Shown: positions 1 to 6,846 of the stretch, in pieces
Position numbering within the stretch: the first letter of the stretch is position 1
Layout of the letters: each line of letters begins with the position of its first letter
NCBI GenBank assembly: GCA_913052515.1
Contig: CAJXFJ010000089.1
Coordinates: 1 to 6,846, forward strand
Direction: 5' to 3'
Source of the DNA: an uncultured Flavobacteriales bacterium
GTDB lineage: Bacteria; Bacteroidota; Bacteroidia; Flavobacteriales; Vicingaceae
DNA: 6,846 nucleotides
Translations under genes and position numbers: made by a program
Notes under the pieces: model-generated
What the model was told of the DNA's origin: nothing
What the model saw: the letters and a program-made list of their open reading frames with translations, nothing else
The model's database searches: none

Positions 1-108
1 CAAATATTGTGACTATTCATAGCTGATTTATTTCTCTTAATTAATTTCATTAACATCTAAATGTGAAAAGAGTGCGCTAATTTACTGTAATTCAATTGAT
101 GAATTGGA

Positions 109-3100
109 TTAAAAATCACTTTCAAAGTCTCTTTCAAAATCCCTCTTCTCACGCTCAGTCCCAAACATAAAAGTAAATGGCTCTTCCCCTTTTGCGTTAT
201 CATATCTGCGCTTATCCTTTTTAAGCTCTTTTATTTGAGTGTTAAAGTCCTCATTGGAGGAAATGACCTTCATCAAGTTTCTACGGTAAGAGAAGTAATA
301 CCAAGTATTTGCATCAACCTCTAGTAAAATATCTATAATATCTCCGCTGCGCTTTTTAGTTATCATAATGGCTCCATTCACATACTTATTTACTTCTTCT
401 TTATTGATGTTTGTTATGCCTATCGGCCCAAATGACTTAAACGCATTCAACTCTTCATGCCATTTAAATTTCACATCGCTAAATACCAATCGCTTATTCA
501 ATTCATCTGGCAAACGTTTTATTTTACCATTTAAGCTAAGCTGAGATACTATTTCATCTGCTTTTTCAGAACCAACAATTTCTCTTAGCCCTTTTTCATA
601 GGTTTCTCGACTAAAGTCAACAGGATTTAAATTGATATTTTCATTTAATTCATCAGCCATTTTTTTCATGGCATTATCGTCAAAGAAGAAATCAATGGTC
701 ATTAGTAAATCAACTACTACATCATTGTCTGCCAAATTATGGTTGATATTTCCTGCCGCATTAAACTTTAAATTACCGGTTCGCGCGCCAATATCAACCA
801 ATCCTTCACCATACACTTTACAATCTGCTGTATTAAGCTTTAAGTAGTTTCCTGGTAAACTAGATTCTGCAATTTTCTCTTTGGAAGAAATTACATAAGT
901 TGCATTTGTTGTATCATAATTTAAATAACCATAGGCAGGCAATACATTAATATCACTGTAGTTAGATCGATTTACTAAGAACCCTGAATACAAATAGATA
1001 GAGTCAATATTTAAATTAATACTTGAAGTCAATCGAGCCCCTGCTGAATCCGACAAACTAGTATCTATTGGTATGAATATTTGGTTTGGATTAACTTCTG
1101 AATCAAATCGAATCCACGGTTTATTCAGAGTTTCGCAATTGTGATTTATTTTACTAATCCCATCAAAAACTAAGTACTCATTATTGGCAAATAGCTTTAC
1201 TTTTCCTTTAAACACAAACTCAGGACTTAATGTAAAATCAATACTATCCGCGATTTCACCACTTGCAATAGTTTGCCCTGTAGTATCTACCGTAATCGAT
1301 TCTAAATAAATCGTTTGTGTTTTATTTTTTCGGTCTATATAATCAATATAACCTGAGGAAGAGTAATCCTTTCTTCCAAAAATATTGGTATTTGCTTGAT
1401 AAATATTATGATACTCAGTCACACTATTGGCAACAATGGTAGAATTTTCAAGTGGGTCCATTTTAGCTTTTTTTCGAATGGTAACAAATCCACTATCGGG
1501 ATAAACTCTAGCATCTGCAGTATTGATGTACTGTACATTTTCAGCATTTATGATATGTCTTCGTGAATCAAACTTGGCATATGGAGCATAAAACAATAAA
1601 CTATCTTGTTCCGGATTTGTAGAAATAAACTTAGAACCTTCAAGCTTCACATCCGCTGATACTTGTTTTGAAGAAGAGCTGGTTAAAGCGATTGAGCCAT
1701 CATCCATATACCATTTAAATTCTTCCATATAACAGAGGTACTGATTAATAGGAAATTCAATTGGTTCAGCTTTTCCATTGGCTTTAAACTCTGCAAAACG
1801 GCCTTTGTAGTCAACATGTGCATTTACGTTTTTAGTTTTAAGCGCAAAACCACCTGCGGTTGGATCTTTTAATTGAAAATCAGCTGTATCTGAATCAAAT
1901 GTGTTGTACCCAAATTTGAAAATGTCTGAAAATAAATCTGCCCGATCAAAGTGGTAAATACCATTTCCACCAACACCATCGGGAGTATATGAGGTTGTTC
2001 CTTCGTAGTTTGCCTGCGGATCATACATTTCCATACCTTGTTCAGTTGTAGTAGCATACATCACATCTTCCATAGGCAACCACCTCATTTTAGTTTTTTC
2101 TGCTTTTATTGGAGGATACTCCACTCCATCTTTTTGTTTTTCAACAAAATATTGATCTGCCAATGTTAACATGGAATCAGGAAAGAATATAAAATCGGTT
2201 GAGTAAGTAGTAGAAGTTATGTACTCCAATTTACCATCACCACGTAAACCATCATGACTTAATTTTATATCATCATAAAATTGTCCCTTTCCTTTATACA
2301 TTGGGTAGCCTTCAGCTGGAGTTGGTCTAATGAAACCAAGTGAAAAGTCCTCTTGCAGCGTCAATGTTTCTTTAAAGTCTGGGAAAATACTTGCAGATGA
2401 AAACTCTCCGCTAAATTGCAGTTTGTCATTCGTAAAGTTGTCAATACTATCAATAACAAAAGGTTCAACTTTAAAATAAAAACGATTTCGATTGTACACC
2501 CCATCAAGCACTTCCTTCTTATCGTAAAAGACATAACTCTCATCACGACTATTGATAATTGGATAATCTGGGAAGTCTTTCAGACCAGATTTATTCTCAA
2601 AATTATCGATCAGCAACTCACCATTCACTCCTTCAATTACAGTCCTTACCCTTTTTGTTTCGGGATTTCCTTCTAAATCAGTTTCTCCTGTAAGTGCATG
2701 AATAGACATGGAGTCTAGATTATTCAAGTTCACCTTAAAGTTCTGATAATCAAATTCAAAATTCTTTCCATAAAAATTAAAGAGACCTGATTTAACACGT
2801 CCGCCAAATTTGAAGAATCGATTCTTTTTCATGGTAATTGTTCCATTGGTTGGAAGAATTACCACTTGTTGCGAATCACTTACCACTATGCCCGGAATTC
2901 CGTTGATGGTAAGGTCATTGTTTAACAGATTTATTTTACCATTGGCCTCTCCATCAATGTCAGAATAGATGCTAATTACATCATAATCAATCTTCTCATT
3001 ATTAGCCAACACATAATCAATCAACTTTTGCTTTACCGTAAATTCATCTTTTTTGAAATCAAAAGATAAAAATCCCATAGTACTAAAATGAACGATTAAG

Positions 3101-4563
3101 TTTTGAGCCGTTGCCTTATCTACCTTCAGGAAATAACCAAACTCCGTAACATTTAAAACCATGGAGTTGTATTTATCAACCATCGCTTTGATTGAATATA
3201 GCGGATTGGTTCTGGCTTGACCACCAATTTTATCGAATAACTCTTCCTTAAAATAATCAGCAGAAACAAAAAAGGCATCTGTTTTGGTCCCTCCTACTAA
3301 GTTTGTAAAAGTTAGAATAGGTTCATCTGTTTTCCAGTTTAAAACCTCAAAATCCATTTCTAATTGATGGAAGGTGTTTTCATAAGGCGTTTTTGAAACC
3401 CCTTTACCTTCTCTATAAAGTGTGATAAGCTTATCATCTTTCAAATACTTAAAATTCAATCCAGGATGACTAATGGAGTCTTGACCTAAGTAAAAACGAA
3501 TTGCGGCTTCTGTTGATATGATTCGATCGGTTCGAATTGAGAAGTTCTCGGAGAGAACCTTCAAAAATAAAGTATCACTTCTACTAAACTCGATTACTGC
3601 ATCTTGCTCATCATCACCCTTTCCTAAAAGCTTAGCACCTCTCATGGAAAATCCTCCATCAAAATTCACTCCTGGTAATATGTTTTGAATTTGAATCCGC
3701 TTATCATAGGAATCAAACCGAGGGTAAGAGGTATTAGATGCCTTCATATTAGCCAATAACTTATTTTCAAGTACCCCAACAAGCGGCTCACTTAGGTAAA
3801 AAGAATTGTGAAAAATAACTGAATCAGCAGTAAAATCATACGATTGAGTACGCACCGAATAATGAGATAACTCAGCATATACTTCATCTGAAAGTAAGCC
3901 TGCTTTCGCCCAATTTACCGTTCCACCATAGCCTACCCACTGTTCTGTAGTTGGGTAATAAGCTCCTTTGGTATTAAAAATTTTCATGCTATCACCCTTG
4001 GAGTAGCAGATTAAGTCTAATGATTCAAATGTAATTTTAGGTAGACTATCAAATCCAAAAATATAATCCCCATTGCTTGACGACCAGGTTACAGAAGGTG
4101 AATAGTAAATGGCATTTTCACGAAATAAATCATTACAAAACTCCAAAAAGTCCGTAAAGTCCTTTTTCCTTCTTTGGTCCATCAGACGGAATAAAATTCG
4201 TTGCCATGCCATAAAGCTTTCATCCGTTTGATTTTCATCAACCACAAAACTTCCGACCGTAAATAAGTAATTTCTAAAATCAGGAAAAGCTCTTAGTTTT
4301 TTTTGCAGCATACGGTTGGTGGTCGCATAAACCCCTTGTCGTTGAGATTCCGAAAAATACCCCCCGTACCAAACTTCTTGAAATTGTTTCATGAAGTCTT
4401 TTCCTTCTTTTCTTGAACTAACTAAAAAGCTTTCCATGCTTTCAAAAAAAGCAATAGAATCTGTAGGAAAACTAGCTGGGGTTTGTGCTTTAGAAGTAAT
4501 TGAAAATAAAGTGATACTAGCAATGAATACTAGTATTTTAGGAAGGTTTGAAAAGAGCTGCAT
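109..4563 (-). CDS. Large exported beta-rich protein of unknown function (1,484 aa)
   Basis: I cannot place this protein in a named family. Numbering is from the ATG at 4563. Residues 1-26 form a signal peptide (n-region MQLFSNLPK, hydrophobic core about 10-22, likely cut after Ala26 in SKA|Q). There is no lipobox cysteine, so it is not a lipoprotein, and no later membrane helix is evident. Residues 35-150 look helical and rich in aromatic and charged residues. From about 155 to 1285 the sequence is almost all short alternating beta strands with Gly/Asp/Asn turns, including degenerate internal repeats (330-376 resembles 987-1031; 583-602 resembles 1115-1135). Residues 1295-1354 look helical again, and the last 50 residues are about half Asp, Glu, Lys or Arg. 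No enzyme motif is visible. The repeat style resembles OstA/LptA-like or AsmA/TamB-like lipid-handling folds, which would suggest an envelope role; that is inference. An in-frame TTG at 4611 would add 16 residues before the signal peptide and is disfavoured. The frame is intact throughout. The existence of the gene is very well supported; its function is not. Confidence 0.93.
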   Translation of the reverse strand: MQLFSNLPKILVFIASITLFSITSKAQTPASFPTDSIAFFESMESFLVSSRKEGKDFMKQFQEVWYGGYFSESQRQGVYATTNRMLQKKLRAFPDFRNYLFTVGSFVVDENQTDESFMAWQRILFRLMDQRRKKDFTDFLEFCNDLFRENAIYYSPSVTWSSSNGDYIFGFDSLPKITFESLDLICYSKGDSMKIFNTKGAYYPTTEQWVGYGGTVNWAKAGLLSDEVYAELSHYSVRTQSYDFTADSVIFHNSFYLSEPLVGVLENKLLANMKASNTSYPRFDSYDKRIQIQNILPGVNFDGGFSMRGAKLLGKGDDEQDAVIEFSRSDTLFLKVLSENFSIRTDRIISTEAAIRFYLGQDSISHPGLNFKYLKDDKLITLYREGKGVSKTPYENTFHQLEMDFEVLNWKTDEPILTFTNLVGGTKTDAFFVSADYFKEELFDKIGGQARTNPLYSIKAMVDKYNSMVLNVTEFGYFLKVDKATAQNLIVHFSTMGFLSFDFKKDEFTVKQKLIDYVLANNEKIDYDVISIYSDIDGEANGKINLLNNDLTINGIPGIVVSDSQQVVILPTNGTITMKKNRFFKFGGRVKSGLFNFYGKNFEFDYQNFKVNLNNLDSMSIHALTGETDLEGNPETKRVRTVIEGVNGELLIDNFENKSGLKDFPDYPIINSRDESYVFYDKKEVLDGVYNRNRFYFKVEPFVIDSIDNFTNDKLQFSGEFSSASIFPDFKETLTLQEDFSLGFIRPTPAEGYPMYKGKGQFYDDIKLSHDGLRGDGKLEYITSTTYSTDFIFFPDSMLTLADQYFVEKQKDGVEYPPIKAEKTKMRWLPMEDVMYATTTEQGMEMYDPQANYEGTTSYTPDGVGGNGIYHFDRADLFSDIFKFGYNTFDSDTADFQLKDPTAGGFALKTKNVNAHVDYKGRFAEFKANGKAEPIEFPINQYLCYMEEFKWYMDDGSIALTSSSSKQVSADVKLEGSKFISTNPEQDSLLFYAPYAKFDSRRHIINAENVQYINTADARVYPDSGFVTIRKKAKMDPLENSTIVANSVTEYHNIYQANTNIFGRKDYSSSGYIDYIDRKNKTQTIYLESITVDTTGQTIASGEIADSIDFTLSPEFVFKGKVKLFANNEYLVFDGISKINHNCETLNKPWIRFDSEVNPNQIFIPIDTSLSDSAGARLTSSINLNIDSIYLYSGFLVNRSNYSDINVLPAYGYLNYDTTNATYVISSKEKIAESSLPGNYLKLNTADCKVYGEGLVDIGARTGNLKFNAAGNINHNLADNDVVVDLLMTIDFFFDDNAMKKMADELNENINLNPVDFSRETYEKGLREIVGSEKADEIVSQLSLNGKIKRLPDELNKRLVFSDVKFKWHEELNAFKSFGPIGITNINKEEVNKYVNGAIMITKKRSGDIIDILLEVDANTWYYFSYRRNLMKVISSNEDFNTQIKELKKDKRRYDNAKGEEPFTFMFGTEREKRDFERDFESDF
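4486..4563 (-). other. Signal peptide of the large exported protein
   Basis: The first 26 codons from the ATG encode a short n-region with one lysine, a hydrophobic run ILVFIASITLFSI and a small-residue cleavage region ending Ser-Lys-Ala. The next residue is Gln27. Glutamine directly after the signal peptidase I site is a known preference in Bacteroidota, where it is cyclised to pyroglutamate. This supports export across the inner membrane by Sec, the choice of the ATG start, and the phylum. The absence of cysteine at the junction argues against lipidation. Confidence 0.8.
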
Positions 4564-4598
4564 GCCATTCTGATTTAGCTGTAAATAAAGTGAATTAT

Positions 4599-4617
4599 TG
4601 AGTTTTATCAAAACTCA
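4599..4617. repeat. Perfect 8-bp inverted repeat between prmA and the large gene
   Basis: TGAGTTTT and AAAACTCA flank a 3-base loop (ATC on the plus strand, GAT on the minus), making a perfect hairpin 12 bases after the prmA stop and 36 bases before the ATG of the large gene. In the direction of transcription it is followed by AATAATTC rather than a T-run, and the stem has only two G-C pairs, so it is not a convincing intrinsic terminator. It could be a weak attenuating or RNA-processing hairpin, an operator-like palindrome, or chance in AT-rich DNA. The sequence is certain; the function is not. Confidence 0.4.
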
Positions 4618-4628
4618 TTCCAACTTCA

Positions 4629-5471
4629 TTAAGCTCTTTTTTCAACCATTAAGCAAGCCCAATTTTCGTGATTTAGTACTTTTGTAATTTGGAATTGATT
4701 TTCTTTACACCAAGACTCAAACTCCTCAACATCAACATAAAAGAAACCGCTCAAAAGTATTTTACCTCCACTTTTCAGTTTAGAAACATAAGTTGGCAAT
4801 TGATTGAAAAGAATGTTTTTGTTGATATTAGCGATGATTAAGTCATATTGATTATTTAGGGCTTGAAGTTTCTCTACACCACCCAAATAGCAATTCATCT
4901 CCGAAGCTTGATTTCTGGCTGCATTCTCTTGCATGTTTTCAAAGGCCCACTCCTCAATATCAATGGCATCAACCAAGTTAGCTTTTAATTTTAAAGCAAG
5001 TATTCCCAAAATACCTGTGCCAGCTCCCATGTCTAAAACGTTCAAGTTTTCTAGAGCAATACCTTGCATCATTTGAACCATCATTTGAGTAGTTGCATGA
5101 TGCCCTGTACCAAATGACATTTTGGGCTCAATAATTAAATCAAACTTTACATTTGGATTAGCTTCGTGGAAAGGAGCTCTAATGTAGCAGAAATCTTCAA
5201 TTTGTATCGGTTGAAATGACTCTTCCCATTTCTTATTCCAATTTTCCTTTGGAATAAGCTGTTGTTCAAACGTTATTGAAACTTCTGGAAACTGAATTGC
5301 TTCAATTTGATTTTCTATTTCCGAATTAAAATCTGTTTCCGTGATATATGCCTTAAGGATAGGCTTCTCTTCAGTAAAACTTTCAAACCCTAATTCAGAT
5401 AGCATGGCTACCAAAATATCATTAAATGGTTCAAAAGGCTCTATTCGAAATTGAAATTCTTTGTATTCCAT
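4629..5471 (-). CDS. prmA: Ribosomal protein L11 methyltransferase PrmA
   Basis: This cytoplasmic SAM-dependent enzyme methylates ribosomal protein L11 at amino groups (trimethylation in E. coli). The 280-aa product is slightly shorter than the roughly 293-aa E. coli enzyme. The N-terminal part (about 1-65) corresponds to the L11-recognition domain, followed by the family-typical linker NWNKKWEESFQPI (77-89). The catalytic domain has the PrmA signature PKMSFGTGHHATTQMM (116-131), the SAM-binding motif I VLDMGAGTGILGILA (145-159), the acidic ribose-binding region DAIDIEEWA (168-176) and the active-site motif IIANINKNIL (212-221), an ANI(N/L) form of the substrate loop. The ATG overlaps the tpiA stop by one base (TAATG), so translation is probably coupled and this start is secure. 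No Shine-Dalgarno sequence is visible. From memory, tpiA followed by prmA is a recurrent order in Bacteroidota, often with clpS next; clpS is not here. No key residue appears to be missing. Confidence 0.96.
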   Translation of the reverse strand: MEYKEFQFRIEPFEPFNDILVAMLSELGFESFTEEKPILKAYITETDFNSEIENQIEAIQFPEVSITFEQQLIPKENWNKKWEESFQPIQIEDFCYIRAPFHEANPNVKFDLIIEPKMSFGTGHHATTQMMVQMMQGIALENLNVLDMGAGTGILGILALKLKANLVDAIDIEEWAFENMQENAARNQASEMNCYLGGVEKLQALNNQYDLIIANINKNILFNQLPTYVSKLKSGGKILLSGFFYVDVEEFESWCKENQFQITKVLNHENWACLMVEKRA

Positions 5472-6214
5472 TAAAAGGCATTTATGATTGCAGCAAAATC
5501 AGTGGCATTTAATGATGCTCCGCCAATCAAACCTCCATCTACATCTTTTTGTGCAAACAGTTCTTGCGCATTTCCCGGTTTGCAGCTACCACCATATAAA
5601 ATGGAAGTTGAATCTGCCAAATCACCAAAATGCTGTTTTACTTCACTTCTGATAAATTCATGCATTTCTTGCGCTTGATCAGAGCTAGCGGTTTCACCTG
5701 TTCCAATGGCCCAAACAGGTTCATAAGCAATAATGATTTGTTGAAAATCTGTTGAGCTTAAATCCCACAAAACACTTAATTGATCTCTAACGGTATTAAA
5801 ATGTTGACCGCTTTTTCTTTCTTCCAAAGATTCACCACAACAAAAAATAGCTTTGATGTTATTTTTCAATAATGCATCTAGCTTAGATTTCAATATTAAA
5901 TTGTCTTCATGGAAGTAAGTTCTACGCTCCGAATGACCAACTAATCCATACTCTACTCCTATCTGTTTTAACATTTTTGCAGAAACTTCACCGGTAAATG
6001 CACCTTCTTCTGCTTGATGATTGTTTTGGCTTCCTACTTTAATCTCACTTCCTTCTAACTTCTGAGAAACAGCATATAAATGTGTAAAAGGAGGTATTAC
6101 AATGGTTTGGACTTCATTTGCTAAATTCATTTCCTTTAACGCATTCACCAACTCAACTCCTTCTTTAACAGAAAGGTTCATTTTCCAATTACCTGCTACT
6201 ATTTTATTTCGCAT
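5471..6214 (-). CDS. tpiA: Triosephosphate isomerase
   Basis: This cytoplasmic enzyme interconverts dihydroxyacetone phosphate and glyceraldehyde 3-phosphate in glycolysis and gluconeogenesis. The 247-aa product has the usual length for a complete single-domain (beta/alpha)8 barrel. Visible motifs are GNWKMN (8-13) with substrate-binding Asn9 and Lys11, GAFTGEVSAKML (71-82), VGHSERR (92-98) with the electrophile His94, AYEPVWAIGTG (163-173) with the catalytic base Glu165 and the mobile phosphate-gripping loop 6, and the phosphate-binding YGGS (207-210) and GGLIGGASL (227-235). All catalytic residues are present. The ATG at 6214 immediately precedes the conserved N-terminal strand, so the start is clear. 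It lies 2 bases after the permease stop and its own stop overlaps the prmA start, which implies co-transcription in a compact operon. No Shine-Dalgarno sequence is evident; the upstream bases are AT-rich, as is common in this phylum. Confidence 0.98.
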   Translation of the reverse strand: MRNKIVAGNWKMNLSVKEGVELVNALKEMNLANEVQTIVIPPFTHLYAVSQKLEGSEIKVGSQNNHQAEEGAFTGEVSAKMLKQIGVEYGLVGHSERRTYFHEDNLILKSKLDALLKNNIKAIFCCGESLEERKSGQHFNTVRDQLSVLWDLSSTDFQQIIIAYEPVWAIGTGETASSDQAQEMHEFIRSEVKQHFGDLADSTSILYGGSCKPGNAQELFAQKDVDGGLIGGASLNATDFAAIINAF

Positions 6215-6216
6215 AT

Positions 6217-6846
6217 CTATGATTTAATTCTAACTCTTGGGTCTAAAACCCCATATAATAGGTCAACAACAATATTGATGGAAACAAATATAACAGCGAT
6301 TATTTGAACGGCTCCCATCACAATGGGCAAATCGTACTTTTCTAATGCATTTACAATTTCCCATCCGATTCCCTTCCATGAAAATATAATTTCTACAAAA
6401 ACGGCACCTGCCATTAATGAAGCAAACATTCCTGAAACTGCAGTAAGCACTGGATTTAATGCATTTCGTAAAGCATGCTTCAATACAATCACTCTTGCTG
6501 TTAATCCTTTTGAACGAGCGGTTCGAATGTAATCCATGGATAAGACTTCCAACAAGGCATTTCTACTCAGTTGTAATACAACAGATAATGGCCTAACCCC
6601 TAATGTTAAAGCAGGAAGCACCAAATTGCTCCATTGAATATACTCTCCACGACCCAAATCGTCAATTTCATACAAACTACCAGTCATGCCTAAACCTGTA
6701 TAATCCGACCAAACAAATCCAAACAACCAAGCGGTTAACACCCCCACAAAAAAGGAAGGTAAAGCCATTCCCATAGTTGCTATTACCAGCAAAATTCGAT
6801 CAAAGAAGGAGTTTGCGTAAAGGGCCGCTAATATGCCTAAGAACAC
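6217..6846 (-). CDS. DppB/OppB-type ABC transporter permease, 5' end outside the window
   Basis: This is the C-terminal 209 or so residues of an inner-membrane permease of the binding-protein-dependent peptide/nickel ABC import family (BPD_transp_1). Family members run to about 300-350 residues, so roughly the first 100 or more are missing. The GTG at the window edge is just an internal valine codon, not a start. Hydrophobic segments lie at about 1-12 (partial), 18-44, 74-94, 133-155 and 175-200 of the visible part. The cytoplasmic EAA loop that docks on the ATPase is clear at about 106-135: YIRTARSKGL, then HALRNALNPV. The end, LLYGVLDPRVRIKS, is the usual C-terminus of the DppB group. The permease alone does not reveal the substrate (di- or oligopeptide, nickel or other). 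No partner permease (DppC), ATPase or binding protein follows it; any partners would have to be upstream or elsewhere. It ends 2 bases before tpiA. Confidence 0.93.
   Translation of the reverse strand: MFLGILAALYANSFFDRILLVIATMGMALPSFFVGVLTAWLFGFVWSDYTGLGMTGSLYEIDDLGRGEYIQWSNLVLPALTLGVRPLSVVLQLSRNALLEVLSMDYIRTARSKGLTARVIVLKHALRNALNPVLTAVSGMFASLMAGAVFVEIIFSWKGIGWEIVNALEKYDLPIVMGAVQIIAVIFVSINIVVDLLYGVLDPRVRIKS

Noticed and set aside
1..56. Possible start of a next minus-strand gene: ATG at 56 with 18 open codons to the window edge
   Set aside because: Too short to judge. The encoded residues are polar, with no family signal and no clear ribosome binding site; the real downstream gene may begin elsewhere.
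89..105. Inverted repeat AATTCA / TGAATT with a 5-base loop just after the stop of the large gene
   Set aside because: Only 6 bp and almost all A-T, with no following T-run, so it is too weak to call a terminator.
109..400. T9SS C-terminal sorting domain or outer-membrane barrel signal at the end of the large protein
   Set aside because: The end lacks the Gly-rich beta sandwich and terminal Lys-rich strand of sorting domains. Although the last residue is Phe, the preceding residues are charged rather than alternating hydrophobic, as a barrel beta-signal needs.
2416..2676. Plus-strand open frame of 86 codons inside the large gene, and similar frames at 632-847, 4391-4573, 5484-5678 and 6323-6532
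   Set aside because: All are antisense to well-supported genes, have unconvincing protein sequences and show no start context; they are by-products of the opposite strand.
4297..4304. Run of eight A on the coding strand (codons CAA AAA AAA), a possible slippery site
   Set aside because: The zero frame continues intact for about 1,400 further codons, and such runs are expected by chance in AT-rich genes.
4564..4650. Bacteroidota-type promoter (TTG then TAnnTTTG) upstream of the large gene
   Set aside because: The best -7 candidate on the minus strand, GAGTTTTG, has a mismatch, and the nearest TTG boxes are spaced wrongly (about 6 or 26 bases), so no promoter can be supported.

Overview
The window looks like chromosome of a member of the Bacteroidota, most likely an environmental flavobacterial or cytophagal lineage. 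The grounds are AT-rich DNA, genes without clear Shine-Dalgarno sequences, an exported protein whose signal peptide appears to be cut just before a glutamine (a common junction in this phylum), and the style of the large exported protein. No rRNA, tRNA, mobile element, CRISPR array or prophage sequence is visible. The assignment below phylum level is a guess.

All four genes lie on the minus strand and are read from high to low coordinates. First (6217-6846) is the C-terminal two thirds of a DppB/OppB-type ABC transporter permease, cut off by the window edge. Two bases after its stop comes tpiA (5471-6214, triosephosphate isomerase), which overlaps prmA (4629-5471, ribosomal protein L11 methyltransferase) by one base in a TAATG junction. 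After 65 bases containing a perfect 8-bp inverted repeat comes a 1,484-codon gene (109-4563) for a secreted, mostly beta-strand protein that I cannot assign to a named family. The last 108 bases (1-108) hold no gene I can support.

The first three genes are packed tightly enough to be one transcript with translational coupling at tpiA/prmA. They have unrelated jobs (solute import, glycolysis, ribosome modification), so this looks like a housekeeping cluster rather than a pathway. The large gene may be read from the same transcript or from its own promoter in the 65-bp gap; I cannot tell.

The main point of interest is the 1,484-aa protein. It has a signal peptide, a helical N-terminal domain, more than 1,100 residues of beta-rich sequence with degenerate internal repeats and many Asp-Ser/Thr-hydrophobic motifs, and a highly charged C-terminal tail. 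The repeats remind me of OstA/LptA-like or AsmA/TamB-like lipid-conducting beta folds, but this is a hypothesis from pattern resemblance only.
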